A DNA stretch of 64,000 bases from Fibrobacter sp. UWB13 (GCF_900177805.1 NZ_FXAX01000001.1:1488001-1552000), one strand, 5' to 3'. Shown: positions 15,349 through 24,494, counted from the stretch's first letter. A program made the numbers and translations. Notes: a model not told the origin generated them from the sequence alone.

Positions 15349-18189
15349 TCACTCCAAAGTTTTTAACAGAGAGTCCAGACGATGGGTCATTTGCATGGCA
15401 CCAGCACGGCAGAGGTGATCATCGTCATAACTCATTCCTTCCAGGTAATCATGTTCCCCCATTTTATGCTGGTCAAAGAAGGTAAAATTGCTGTATTTCT
15501 GGGTCAAAGCATCGAGTCGTTCTAGAATTTGCGGAGCATCGCTGTTACGGAGCCCATATTTTCCATAAGCATTCGATTCCTTGTAATTGGGATTCTGCGG
15601 GAACTCCACACCGATAACCTTGATATTTCTTTCAGCAGCCAATTCGATAATATCGGTCAAGTAACCCAAAGTTTCTTCAAGACGGACAAGCCCCGTATCA
15701 AGCCATCCAATATCCTTTTCGGCATGTGCACTCGACCTCCAGTCGCTACAACTGTTCAAAGGCATATACCCCCGTTCGGTCAAATTGGCAGCATACGAGG
15801 AAACCTTGGGCACATCATGCGTCATTTCCTTAAGACCTTCAGGAACGCCAGACTTCCAGAAATCGTGATTGGCATCGTAGACATACCCTTTGATTTCTGG
15901 GCTATAAAGGTAAAAGAAGCTGTTCACTTTGCCAAGCCAGAGCCTATCCAAGCTTATGCCAACGATTATATACTTCAACTTCTTAAAGTGAGGCAATACG
16001 TAATTGACCGCAATATAATGCGTACTGTGAAGATTGCCATGCGCACTAGCTAAATTTACCACGTAGAACTGATCGCTAAACAATTTGGGAATAACCCCAT
16101 GATGCGATCTGGACGATCCGAAAACGACGACATCCGCAGTATCCCAATAAGTCCAGACAAGCTCCATCTTGTAGCTCCAATGCGCTTCCTGGAACTCATT
16201 GTTTTTGGCATAAAAACCTGCGCTATCCTCATCAAGTTCAAAGAATTCCACTAGTTCTTCCGAAGAACTGCTGAAGAAATCACTAGAACTACTCGATTCT
16301 CCTGAGCTGCTAGAATCATCGCTTGAAGAGCTCGATTCCCCGGAGCTACTGGAGTTTTTACTGCTGCTTGATTCTGCGCCGCTAGAACTCGAGCCTTTGC
16401 CGTCATTGCGAGAACTCGAAGAGTTCGAAGCAATCTCTTTACTACTACTGGATACTTTGCTTGAACTGGAAAGGGTCTGCTTTTTCCCCTGAATCCAGAG
16501 GTTCGGGTACCATAATTCTTCGCCTTCAACAAGATTTGTAACAGAACTATCCGCCAAGTGGACAAGAACAATCTTCGTGTGAGCTCCATCTGCATTTGTA
16601 AGAGTCGCCACAAGATTCTGGTTCACACGACCCGTTGCCCATTCGGAATGATCAAATACAAAACCCGAAGGTGCCCTCACACTTTGAACAAGATTTCCAG
16701 AGCTGTCCGCAATAAACAAATACTCGTGGACTCTGTATTTTTCGCCCACAAAATTTTTGCCAGTGCTACCACCAAAATCAAGAAAAGCCGTACGCTTACT
16801 ATAATCCTTCGCAAGCGATACATTGCACGCCTGTTCCTTATTATACCAGATTTTCTCTTTTTTATAGACACGAGCACGGAGAATTTTCGACCCTGTAACC
16901 GCAAGCGACTCGTCTTCACTGATACCGCCATGGAACGAACCGTCGAACAACTTTACCGGCGTTCCGAACTTTCCATTCATAAACGGCACTTGCCAAGTAC
17001 TTGCACTTTTGAAGGTACTCTCGTTAGAATTATCCCCTGCTTTGGTCACGTAGGTAATAACAGTATCTCCATTAGCGAGCACGCTCCAGCGAGGGATAGC
17101 AGCACTCTTGACATCAAGTTTTACAAGACCGGACCCCTTTGGATCCAAATTTCGGACGTAAAGCCGGGAAGTTTGGTCGATACCTTCTATACCCGTACAG
17201 AACGCCACTTTTTTCCCATCCGGAGAAATATCGGGATGATAAGCAGGAATCGTATCCACAATTTCCACTATATCTTTTTCATTTGTATAATCTATATAGT
17301 TGAGGTTGCCCGTAACCTCGTTTTTAAAGACAAGCTTTACTTTAGAAGTCTTTGTGTAATCCCACAGTTTCAGCGCTGATAAAACAATTCTAATAGGAGA
17401 ACTTACTTCCTTTCCGTCTTGGTCTAAAAAAGTCGCATTAGGGATTGCGCCAAGCGCCAAACGGAACCCAACATGGTCATCATAAGTAGACGGACTTACA
17501 GGATACGTCCCCCCTCTTGAATAAAGGTTTGACGAAGATCCACCCTTGATAATACGTTCATCGGCGCCATTTGCACTGGACGCACCCGCAAAATTTGTCA
17601 CGATCTCATTTTTGAAAAGACCTTTGTAGTCGTTGACAAACTCCTTCTCTTCTTCAAAACAATCCGAACATTTATCATCTTCAGAAGCTACCTTCACCCA
17701 TTCAGCTTCGGTCGGGAGCCTATAGCCCATCCTATCGAGATGGAACGAAAAACCTGCAAGATTCACACAATGTCCATCTCTATCAAATTCCACACTTGAA
17801 TATTCATAGACCGTATCCAAATCATCCATTTTGCTTTTTTCATTAGCAAAGAGAACAGCATCAAAAAAAGTCACATTGACTACAGGCACGCTATCCGAGC
17901 CACAATCGATGCGTTTTTCAGCAACCGACTTAAATTCACCACAAGTTACCTTATGGACATCCATCCAAAAATCATAGTCCAGCAAGACCTTCATTTCCGG
18001 AGATTCGTCTATTTTGGCACCACTCTTATTTGTTCCTAGTGTAACGGTATCTTTTGACCCTTCGACAAGCAACATTTGCCTATGAACGTCCGAAGACGGA
18101 ATACCCTCGGCTGGATAACTCCCTCCATCCGAAAAACACCCCCAAAAAAATCCAGCAAAAATAAGCACCCAAAAAAGTCTAACGGTCAT
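15349..18189 (-). CDS. TIGR02171-like Fibrobacter paralogous lipoprotein (SUMF1-like, beta-propeller, SGNH-like)
   Basis: 946 aa from the ATG at 18189, preceded by AAGGA. The open frame continues further upstream to 18882, but only as antisense of the next gene. The signal peptide ends at Cys18 (FFWGC, a weak lipobox). Three domains are visible. First, a formylglycine-generating-enzyme/SUMF1-like domain at about 35-245, with MLLVEGS, MDVHKVTCGEF and YRLPTEAEWVKVA. Second, a TolB/PD40-type propeller with HPDISPDGKKVAF. Third, after a poly-Ser linker (about 590-660), a C-terminal SGNH-like domain with VFGSSRSHHGVIP and a late DDDHL. Length and content fit the F. succinogenes paralogous family TIGR02171, whose function is unknown. 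An acyl- or ester-modifying role on a surface polymer is inference. Confidence 0.82.
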   Translation of the reverse strand: MTVRLFWVLIFAGFFWGCFSDGGSYPAEGIPSSDVHRQMLLVEGSKDTVTLGTNKSGAKIDESPEMKVLLDYDFWMDVHKVTCGEFKSVAEKRIDCGSDSVPVVNVTFFDAVLFANEKSKMDDLDTVYEYSSVEFDRDGHCVNLAGFSFHLDRMGYRLPTEAEWVKVASEDDKCSDCFEEEKEFVNDYKGLFKNEIVTNFAGASSANGADERIIKGGSSSNLYSRGGTYPVSPSTYDDHVGFRLALGAIPNATFLDQDGKEVSSPIRIVLSALKLWDYTKTSKVKLVFKNEVTGNLNYIDYTNEKDIVEIVDTIPAYHPDISPDGKKVAFCTGIEGIDQTSRLYVRNLDPKGSGLVKLDVKSAAIPRWSVLANGDTVITYVTKAGDNSNESTFKSASTWQVPFMNGKFGTPVKLFDGSFHGGISEDESLAVTGSKILRARVYKKEKIWYNKEQACNVSLAKDYSKRTAFLDFGGSTGKNFVGEKYRVHEYLFIADSSGNLVQSVRAPSGFVFDHSEWATGRVNQNLVATLTNADGAHTKIVLVHLADSSVTNLVEGEELWYPNLWIQGKKQTLSSSSKVSSSSKEIASNSSSSRNDGKGSSSSGAESSSSKNSSSSGESSSSSDDSSSSGESSSSSDFFSSSSEELVEFFELDEDSAGFYAKNNEFQEAHWSYKMELVWTYWDTADVVVFGSSRSHHGVIPKLFSDQFYVVNLASAHGNLHSTHYIAVNYVLPHFKKLKYIIVGISLDRLWLGKVNSFFYLYSPEIKGYVYDANHDFWKSGVPEGLKEMTHDVPKVSSYAANLTERGYMPLNSCSDWRSSAHAEKDIGWLDTGLVRLEETLGYLTDIIELAAERNIKVIGVEFPQNPNYKESNAYGKYGLRNSDAPQILERLDALTQKYSNFTFFDQHKMGEHDYLEGMSYDDDHLCRAGAMQMTHRLDSLLKTLE
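16255..16475 (-). repeat. Poly-serine linker coding repeat
   Basis: About 70 residues rich in SSSS blocks separated by D, G, E, K or N inside the TIGR02171-like gene. Such linkers join domains in many secreted Fibrobacter proteins. Confidence 0.8.
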
Positions 18190-18271
18190 TTTCAATCCTT
18201 CTATGAAAAATCTAATAAAAAAACATCGTATTGCAAACATTGATTTACAACACCTAAAAAATTGGCACTTA

Positions 18272-18301
18272 TTGAAAGCAATCCCCATTTTTTTATATTT
18301 A
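18272..18301 (+). promoter_or_regulatory. Promoter with short or absent leader
   Basis: TTG at 18272-18274 and TATATTTA at 18294-18301 are 19 bp apart, the Bacteroidetes-type arrangement TTTG-N19-TAnnTTTG. Only 5 bp separate the element from the ATG at 18307, so the transcript may be leaderless. Confidence 0.55.
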
Positions 18302-18306
18302 GGCAC

Positions 18307-19479
18307 ATGGAACAGGAAACCGTCAATCCCGCAATTGGTTCGATTCTTAACGAACAGAAATTGAAGAATATTGTGTATCCAGCCAAGCTCTTCAAAGCTA
18401 GGTTGAACGAAGAGTTTTTGCGCGCGAACCGCACCCGCAAGCCCTTCCTCTTCATCAAGATCTATTCGCACCAATATGACGTGCTTGGTTGGGGACGTCC
18501 ATCTAAGATTGTCGAAAATACTTGGAAAATCAGCGTTCTCACGATGTTTTCGCACTTGCGCTTTATCGATGTACTTGGTTACCTGAGCGACAATAGCGGT
18601 ATCGGCATCATCCTTTTGAATTCTGACATGAGCACACTCGAGAGTATCCGCAAGGAAATTCTCCACAAGCTCAACGATGCAGGTCTTATCCAGGCACTCC
18701 GCCACAAGCCCAAGAGTCCGATTTTCCAGGCATACCTTTACACAGGCTATCAGGAAAAGGACAACCTCGAAATGGACGATAAGCTGAAGGAATTCAACAG
18801 CACAAACGGAAGTTTCTTCACGCTGAACAGGTTGAACCTTTCTGACATCTGGGTCCACCCGCACAAGATCCGCTTCAGGCACATCATCAAGAGGATCGTA
18901 GACATCACCTGCACTTCCGCAGCATTGATTGTCCTTTCTCCGCTCCTTTTATTCTGCGCGCTCGCCGTCAAGATTAGCGATCCGAAGGGACCGATTATAT
19001 TCAAGCAGACCCGCGTGGGCAAGAACGGAGCTTTGTTCACCATGTACAAGTTCCGTAGCATGTATGTGGATGCCGAAGAACGCAAAAAGGAACTCATGGC
19101 ACAGAACGAGACTGGCGGCAAGACCTTCAAGATGAAGAACGACCCGCGTATTTACCCGTTCGGACATGTTCTCCGCAAGTTCAGCCTCGACGAACTGCCC
19201 CAGCTCATCAACATCCTTAAAGGCGATATGTCCATCGTCGGTCCGCGTCCGCCAATTCCGTCTGAAGTGGCTGAATACGAACCGTGGCACCGCATGCGCC
19301 TTTCCGTGACTCCGGGACTTACCTGTATTTGGCAGGTCAGCGGTCGCAGCAACATCCCGTTCGAAGGTCAGATGCGCCTCGACAACGACTATATTCGTCG
19401 CGACGGCAAGCTCGGGGACGACTTCAAGCTCATTTTGAAGACGTTCAAAGTCGTGTTCAAAGGCGACGGCGCGTACTAG
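18307..19479 (+). CDS. Bacterial sugar transferase (undecaprenyl-phosphate phosphosugar transferase)
   Basis: 390 aa from the ATG at 18307. An in-frame TTG 45 bp upstream overlaps the putative promoter. The N-terminal 180 residues are soluble and have no four-helix membrane domain; they may be a regulatory domain (FLFIKIYSHQY, DNSGIGIILLN). One membrane segment (about 202-222) leads into the catalytic domain with FKQTRVG, YKFRSMYVDAEERKKE, LRKFSLDELPQLINILKGDMSIVGPRPP and PGLTCIWQVSGRS. It transfers phosphosugar to undecaprenyl phosphate in the inner membrane to begin a glycan. It is divergent from the TIGR02171-like gene. Its stop codon TAG is the first three bases of a heptamer repeat. Confidence 0.9.
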   Translation: MEQETVNPAIGSILNEQKLKNIVYPAKLFKARLNEEFLRANRTRKPFLFIKIYSHQYDVLGWGRPSKIVENTWKISVLTMFSHLRFIDVLGYLSDNSGIGIILLNSDMSTLESIRKEILHKLNDAGLIQALRHKPKSPIFQAYLYTGYQEKDNLEMDDKLKEFNSTNGSFFTLNRLNLSDIWVHPHKIRFRHIIKRIVDITCTSAALIVLSPLLLFCALAVKISDPKGPIIFKQTRVGKNGALFTMYKFRSMYVDAEERKKELMAQNETGGKTFKMKNDPRIYPFGHVLRKFSLDELPQLINILKGDMSIVGPRPPIPSEVAEYEPWHRMRLSVTPGLTCIWQVSGRSNIPFEGQMRLDNDYIRRDGKLGDDFKLILKTFKVVFKGDGAY

Positions 19480-19511
19480 GCAATAGGGATTAGGAAGTAG
19501 GAGTTAGGAAT
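19477..19511. repeat. Heptamer repeat array F (5 units, TAGGNNN type)
   Basis: TAGGCAA, TAGGGAT, TAGGAAG, TAGGAGT and TAGGAAT follow in strict 7-bp phase. The first TAG is the stop codon of the sugar transferase gene. The consensus differs from the TTRGTYA arrays but resembles the array at 45560-45594. Confidence 0.8.
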
Positions 19512-19518
19512 TCTGATT

Positions 19519-19605
19519 CGTCATGCTGAGTTCGAAAAACGAAGCATCCAGTTAATTCTAGTAATAAATTGACTGGGTCCTTTCCCTTGCAGGGTCAGGA
19601 TGACG
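19519..19605. repeat. Composite palindromic repeat with GTCAT/ATGAC ends
   Basis: The element starts CGTCATGCT and ends GGATGACG. An inner hairpin pairs ATGC with GCAT and TTCG with CGAA (19521-19547), and GACTGGGTCC with AGGGTCAGG forms a second imperfect fold. It is related to the ATGAC-ended family elsewhere in the window. Confidence 0.6.
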
Positions 19606-19621
19606 CAGGGATAAAACATTC

Positions 19622-19652
19622 TTGAAACTCCTTGTTACTTTTAGTATCTTTC
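19622..19652 (+). promoter_or_regulatory. Promoter of the GH30 gene
   Basis: TTG at 19622-19624 and TATCTTTC at 19645-19652 are 20 bp apart. The start codon is 47 bp further on and has an AAGGAG Shine-Dalgarno, so this gene has a conventional leader. Confidence 0.55.
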
Positions 19653-19698
19653 GCTCTCGGTGTATGGTTAATTATCCGGTGTGATATAAGGAGCGAAT

Positions 19699-21843
19699 AT
19701 GAAAAAATATTTGATTTCGACGGCGTTACTCGCAGCTAGCGCCTATGCCGCAAGCGTAACAGTCGATCCAAGCGCAACAGCCCAGAAAGTTACGGGATTC
19801 GGTGGCGCAAGCGTTTACTACCAAAGCTGGATCAAGAACCTCCCCGCAGCAGACCAAGAAGCACTTTTCGATACCGCATTCACGGGTCTTAACATATCCT
19901 TGCTCCGTGTGGGTAACTGGTACCAGGACGAAGATATTACGAAAGTCCAGGACGACATCGACATCGTCAAAGCTGCCAAGACCCGCCTCGGCGACCACAT
20001 GAAAATCCAGATGTCCAGCTGGTCTGCTCCGGCAAAGCTCAAGCCGAGCGGCAACTTGAACGGTAAAGTGGACGGACAAAAGATCAAGAGCCAGAACACG
20101 CTCAAGCCCTCGAACAGCGACCCGTATGGCAAATACGTCTACAGTGATTTTGCCAACTGGTGGAAGAAGAGCCTCGAAGCCTACAAGGCAGCAGGCATCT
20201 CTCCGGACTATGTTTCTCTCCAGAACGAACCAGACATGGAAGCCGATTATGAAGAAACACTCTTTGAACCGACAGAAACTAACGAAATCGCCGGTTACAA
20301 GGAAGCCTTGAACGCCGTCTATGACGCCGTGAAGGGACAGACCAAGCTAATCGGCCCGGAACCGCTCGGTATTGGCTACAGCAACTTTGAAAAGTACGCC
20401 AAGGAACTCGATGCCAACAAGCTCGATGGCTACTCCTACCATCTTTACAACGCCGGTGATGGTAACGACAACTCCGGTAACAACTACCTGGACCCGGAAA
20501 ACTTCCGCAAGCCCATGAAGGCCATCGCCGACGTCTACGGCAAGGGCGACAAGCCCATCATCATGACGGAATTCTGCCCGATGCTCGACGAACCGCGCGA
20601 AAAGGACATGCTCGGCCTCGCCCAGATCATGCAGATCGGCTTTACCGACGGTCGCCTCTCCGGCTACATCGCCTGGCAACTTTTCTGGGGTTACCACTCC
20701 CAGATGATCGGCGTCTGCCCGGGTGCAGGTTGGGACCTCGATGGCTCCGGCAAGTACGTCTGTGACGATGCAGGTTTCAAGATTTTCCCGGAATACCATG
20801 CCATGCGTCACTATTCCAAGTTCGTGAATCCTGGTGCAAGCGTCATCGCCTCCACGACTGCCGAAGCTAACCTCAAGACGGTCGCCTTCCTCAGTGCAAA
20901 CGGTGATTCCATCTCGACCATCCTTATCAATACGGGTAGCACCGCCATTCAGCTCGACAATCCTGCCATCACGGGCTACGGCCTCGTTACCGCAGTGCAG
21001 TCCAAGGAAAACGGTCTTAAGAGCAAGAACATTTCTGTTGCTGCATGCACCGTTCTCCCGGCACGTTCCATCACGACGCTCGTTTACAAGAAGGGTGCTG
21101 CCGCTTCTGCTGTTGCAACCTGCAAGGACGAAACAAGCGACGCTAGCTACATCGAACCGGAAATTAAGCCGAGCGCAGACGTAGTCATTGTCGATTACAC
21201 GACTTCGACCGACGTTTCTGGCTGGCAGGCAATGGACGACAAGCTCTCCGCAGTTACCTACGGCACCACCGCTATTGACGGTATCGCCGGTTACGCAAGC
21301 GTTCCGCTCGCCGGTTGCGACCAGTCCGAAGAATCTTGCGGCTATCAGAACCAGCTTTTGAACATCAGCGCCGAAGGCGCCAAGGCACTAGCCTCTTGCG
21401 AAAGCCTCATCATCACCATGCATAGCCAGGGCACTTCGGACGCTTACGTGAACGTGGGCGGCGCCGCAGGCGGCAGCTGGGTCGATTACGAATACGGCAA
21501 GCCGGCTTCGGCAAGCAAGTGGAGCGAAACAAAAGTTTCCCTCAAGAAGGAAGGTGAAAACGGTTCTACCGCACTCACGTTCAACAGCGAATCTGCAGGC
21601 ATCTACATTGCAAAGATTGTCGCCACGGGCTGCAAGAGCGCAAGCGCCATCAAATCGTTCCGTCAGCAGGTCCTGAACGACAGCAAGACATTGGCAATGA
21701 TTTTTGACATGAACGGCAACCTCGTTTGGAAGGGTCTCAAGAGCGAAGCTCTCAACGAAAACGGAACGCTCAAGCCGAGCATCCGTCAAGGCGCCTACAT
21801 TTTGAAAACAAAATCTAATGTTCAGCGCGTCTTCAAGAAGTAA
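19699..21843 (+). CDS. Secreted GH30 glycoside hydrolase (xylanase-type) with C-terminal module and tail
   Basis: 714 aa with a signal peptide cut near AYA (residue 17-18). Residues 20-470 are a GH30 (beta/alpha)8 barrel plus side beta-structure: VTGFGGASVYYQSW, LLRVGNWY, MSSWSAPAKLK, LQNEPD with acid/base Glu177, and MTEFCPM with nucleophile Glu291. The sequence suits subfamily 8-like glucuronoxylanases or xylanases, but specificity is not proven. A beta-rich module at about 485-650 resembles a carbohydrate-binding domain. The last 60 residues (FDMNGNLVWKG...GAYILKTKSN...FKK) resemble type IX secretion C-terminal signals. AAGGAG precedes the start. It probably acts on plant xylan outside the cell. 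Confidence 0.9.
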   Translation: MKKYLISTALLAASAYAASVTVDPSATAQKVTGFGGASVYYQSWIKNLPAADQEALFDTAFTGLNISLLRVGNWYQDEDITKVQDDIDIVKAAKTRLGDHMKIQMSSWSAPAKLKPSGNLNGKVDGQKIKSQNTLKPSNSDPYGKYVYSDFANWWKKSLEAYKAAGISPDYVSLQNEPDMEADYEETLFEPTETNEIAGYKEALNAVYDAVKGQTKLIGPEPLGIGYSNFEKYAKELDANKLDGYSYHLYNAGDGNDNSGNNYLDPENFRKPMKAIADVYGKGDKPIIMTEFCPMLDEPREKDMLGLAQIMQIGFTDGRLSGYIAWQLFWGYHSQMIGVCPGAGWDLDGSGKYVCDDAGFKIFPEYHAMRHYSKFVNPGASVIASTTAEANLKTVAFLSANGDSISTILINTGSTAIQLDNPAITGYGLVTAVQSKENGLKSKNISVAACTVLPARSITTLVYKKGAAASAVATCKDETSDASYIEPEIKPSADVVIVDYTTSTDVSGWQAMDDKLSAVTYGTTAIDGIAGYASVPLAGCDQSEESCGYQNQLLNISAEGAKALASCESLIITMHSQGTSDAYVNVGGAAGGSWVDYEYGKPASASKWSETKVSLKKEGENGSTALTFNSESAGIYIAKIVATGCKSASAIKSFRQQVLNDSKTLAMIFDMNGNLVWKGLKSEALNENGTLKPSIRQGAYILKTKSNVQRVFKK

Positions 21844-21868
21844 CGACAAACGCTATTAAAACTTAAGA

Positions 21869-21894
21869 ACGGTCCGCGAATGCGGGCCGTTTTT
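21869..21894 (+). terminator. Terminator of the GH30 gene
   Basis: ACGGTCCGC pairs with GCGGGCCGT (one G-T wobble) around a GAAT loop, followed by TTTTT. Confidence 0.85.
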
Positions 21895-21954
21895 CATTCA
21901 TGCTTTAGCTCGGATTTACATCTGAGCATTTTATGTATTGAGCTTGAACAAGAT

Positions 21955-21990
21955 ACGCAAAAGGCACCTGGTGGCGAAACCAGGTGCCTT
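21955..21990 (-). terminator. Terminator of the FISUMP lipoprotein gene
   Basis: A perfect 12-bp inverted repeat, AAGGCACCTGGT at 21961-21972 and ACCAGGTGCCTT at 21979-21990, is followed on the minus strand by TTTTGCG. It lies about 50 bp past the stop of the minus-strand gene. Confidence 0.85.
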
Positions 21991-22038
21991 GGAGCTGTAT
22001 TATGTGAGAATTTCTATTAGCTAAGATTCTCTAGCTGA

Positions 22039-24072
22039 TTATTTAGCATCAACTGCAGGGTCAGTGTCAGAGACGCAGCGGACCGTGAAGGCGTAGACCT
22101 TGTTAGTCGTGTTGACTTCACTACTTGCCTTGTCCATGACAACCAAGCCATAAGCCTGCTTCACTTCATCCTCATCTTCAGTATCAGACCAGAAGTAAGC
22201 GTAATCACCCTTCATGACCTTATTGTTGTTAGCGTCGTAGTAGCCTACCGCCGTGAAATCGAAACCAACGTCATCGAAACCATATTCGTTCTCAACATTG
22301 GCACCAGCAGCCTGGAGCAGATCAAGTTCGTCCTTAGTCGGCAATCTCCAACCAGCCGGGCATGCACCAGAAGTCTGATCCTCAACGTTAAGTTTCTTGA
22401 TTTCGCCTTCTGTCATGTTATTTCTGAAGTCACCTTCACCCTTTGCAGATTTCCAAGTATAGTAACGGCCTTCAGTAGCTTCGAAGTTTTCAAAGACCTT
22501 TTCTTCGAAATTAACTTCACCCATAACCTGGTCGATAGATTCAACATCATCCGTCGTAACAACCTTAGGCAGCTTGTATTCGAACGCGAGGTTTTCATTC
22601 ATCCACCAGATACCGTCTACGCCCTTGAGCTGAGCATACTTATAGATACGGTTGTCACGAATATCGCAGAACTGCTTAGTCTTGTCGTACATTTCGTCAC
22701 CGCACCACTTAGCATACTCGATACCTTCACAACGGTTCTTTGCGGCTTCAAGCTTTTCATAGAACGTTTTCAGCTTTGCAGCATCATAAGCTTCAAGAGC
22801 TTTACCGACCAAGTTGCCATAGAGGCTTTCCTTTTCTTCGGCAGGAGCCGGTTCGTCACCTTCAACTGGGCGAGGAGACAACTCTACACCGAGGGTACTG
22901 TAAGCATCAGCAACAGTAATTCCGCCTTCAGCATAAGAATTATCGCAGTACGACAAGACAACGTCAGTCTTTCCGTCCTTGTCCTTACCGCAGTATTCAT
23001 GCTGACCGAATTCCTTGCCACCGCACTTCGGAGTAATGATGCCATTCCAGCAGAATTCACCATCCTGAATGCCACGCTTGGTAACAAACTTATAGTTACC
23101 ATTTTTCAGCAGCTGGTATTCCAAGCAGAGCGGAACGATCTTATTATCGATACAGGTTTCTTCATTAAGGACATATGCCTTTCCATCGCACTTGTCATAA
23201 AGCTTGCCAAAGACGCAGAACTTATTGGCAGGATCGTAGAAATCTTCACCGCACATAGCCTTGAAGATGGTGATCGGATCCGCGTCACCGCAAGTCACTT
23301 CCACCATTCCGGTTCCTTTGTCCACACTTGTGCAGCTTACACCATCGTTACCGTCTTCGCCATTCCATACGGTACCAACAAGCGTTTCACCGCAGAACAT
23401 CTGGATACCTTCCTTACCGTTCTTTTCGTCCTTGATGGTCTGAGCAGTACAGCTGGTACCATCTTCACCGTTGATACCGTCGGTACCATTGGTACCATCG
23501 GCACCATTCTTACCGTCCCACACGACACCGGAGGTTCCGTCATCGCACTCCATCTGAAGGCCCTTTGTGCCATCCTTGGCTGCGGTTTCCGTGACAGAGC
23601 ACTTCTTATTTCTAAGAATGGTTTCGGTAGATCCGCAAGTAATCTTAATGCCGTCAGTTGCTTCAGAAGTCGTGCAAGATTCACCGGCAACACCGTTTTT
23701 CAAGACACCAACTTGCTTGCCACCGCAAAGCACAGAATAGCCATCGGTAATAGCTTCTACAGTACAGCTAGCGCCGTCCTTACCTGTAGCACCGGTAGCA
23801 CCTGTTTTACCAGTTTTACCCGTTGCACCGGTAGCACCAGTAACACCCTGCTTACCCGTTGCACCATTCTTACCGTGTAACAAGACGCCTACAGAATCCC
23901 CTCCGCAAAGCACCTTATAGCCACTGTCATCTTTCAATGACTTGACTTCGCAGCTTGTACCATTCAAGCCGTTAGTTCCATTAACACCGTCTGTTCCATC
24001 TTCGCCAGAACATGCGATGAGACCAAACATGAGTGCGGCACAACCCGCAACACTGAGGTTCTTGTATTGCAT
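22039..24072 (-). CDS. FISUMP-domain lipoprotein with collagen-like repeats
   Basis: 677 aa. The signal peptide ends in the lipobox GLIAC (Cys21). Just after it are Gly-x-y collagen-like blocks such as GTDGVNGTNG, GATGATGKTGKTG and GADGTNGTDG. Each block alternates with a small Cys-containing module built on C-x-V...GYxVLCGG, and five or six such modules follow one another up to about residue 270. The C-terminal part (about 480-677) is a Fibrobacter succinogenes major paralogous domain: GIWWMNENLAF, GRYYTWKSA, ACPAGWRLPTKDEL, YFWSDTE and the final VRCVSD. It is probably a surface-anchored fibrous adhesin-like protein. Function is unproven. It has its own long AT-rich upstream region and a strong terminator. 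Confidence 0.88.
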   Translation of the reverse strand: MQYKNLSVAGCAALMFGLIACSGEDGTDGVNGTNGLNGTSCEVKSLKDDSGYKVLCGGDSVGVLLHGKNGATGKQGVTGATGATGKTGKTGATGATGKDGASCTVEAITDGYSVLCGGKQVGVLKNGVAGESCTTSEATDGIKITCGSTETILRNKKCSVTETAAKDGTKGLQMECDDGTSGVVWDGKNGADGTNGTDGINGEDGTSCTAQTIKDEKNGKEGIQMFCGETLVGTVWNGEDGNDGVSCTSVDKGTGMVEVTCGDADPITIFKAMCGEDFYDPANKFCVFGKLYDKCDGKAYVLNEETCIDNKIVPLCLEYQLLKNGNYKFVTKRGIQDGEFCWNGIITPKCGGKEFGQHEYCGKDKDGKTDVVLSYCDNSYAEGGITVADAYSTLGVELSPRPVEGDEPAPAEEKESLYGNLVGKALEAYDAAKLKTFYEKLEAAKNRCEGIEYAKWCGDEMYDKTKQFCDIRDNRIYKYAQLKGVDGIWWMNENLAFEYKLPKVVTTDDVESIDQVMGEVNFEEKVFENFEATEGRYYTWKSAKGEGDFRNNMTEGEIKKLNVEDQTSGACPAGWRLPTKDELDLLQAAGANVENEYGFDDVGFDFTAVGYYDANNNKVMKGDYAYFWSDTEDEDEVKQAYGLVVMDKASSEVNTTNKVYAFTVRCVSDTDPAVDAK
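23440..24020 (-). repeat. Collagen-like and Cys-module coding repeats
   Basis: In-frame tandem coding repeats of Gly-x-y triplets interleaved with about 40-residue modules carrying a conserved CGG or C-G-D. The triplets favour G-x-T, x-N-G and T-G-K. Confidence 0.75.
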
Positions 24073-24440
24073 AATATGCTCCCTTGTTGAATTTTCTCCA
24101 ATCTTTGTGAAAAACTTTCACAAAACAAAGTTTACATTAATTTTTCGAGAAAGTTAAGTTTTGCTTACAAAAAATTATTTCAAGTTGGAATAAGTTTGCA
24201 ATTTTACGTTCGTTTTCTTATAAAAATATTACACAATAAACAAGTAAACTTTTAGCAATATTTGCCAAAATTTGAGTAAATTGGGCATTTTGGGAATTTT
24301 GGAGATTGAATACAAGAGAACGAAATTAGAGCTTAATTTCGTAAAGTAAAATTTTATTTACAATTTACATTTTTTGCGGGATTTTACGTTTTTCTGTTTT
24401 GAGAAGGGTTTTTCCGCTCGTAGGCGGGATGATAAATAAT
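24073..24440. other. AT-rich intergenic region upstream of the FISUMP gene
   Basis: About 370 bp of very AT-rich DNA with no plausible gene. It contains a perfect 9-bp dyad, ACGAAATTA / TAATTTCGT (24320-24328 and 24334-24342), which could be an operator or hairpin, and a weak CCGC...GCGGGATGATA remnant near 24415 related to the ATGAC palindromes. It presumably holds the promoter of the minus-strand FISUMP gene. Confidence 0.5.
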
Positions 24441-24468
24441 AAAAAGCCCGCGGTCGAACGATCGCGGG
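24441..24468 (-). terminator. Terminator of gpsA
   Basis: CCCGCGGTCG / CGATCGCGGG stem (one G-T wobble) with five A on the plus side, which becomes a T tract on the minus strand. It lies 27 bp past the gpsA stop. Confidence 0.8.
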
Positions 24469-24494
24469 TTTGACTTTAAATTATTTTGTATTAA

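Noticed and set aside
18190-18882. N-terminal extension of about 230 residues on the TIGR02171-like frame
   Set aside because: It is antisense to the conserved sugar transferase gene. A signal peptide and Shine-Dalgarno mark the true start at 18189.
22999-23880. Plus-strand 293-residue frame over the FISUMP gene
   Set aside because: Thr/Phe/Ile-rich antisense of Gly-x-y repeats, not a protein family.
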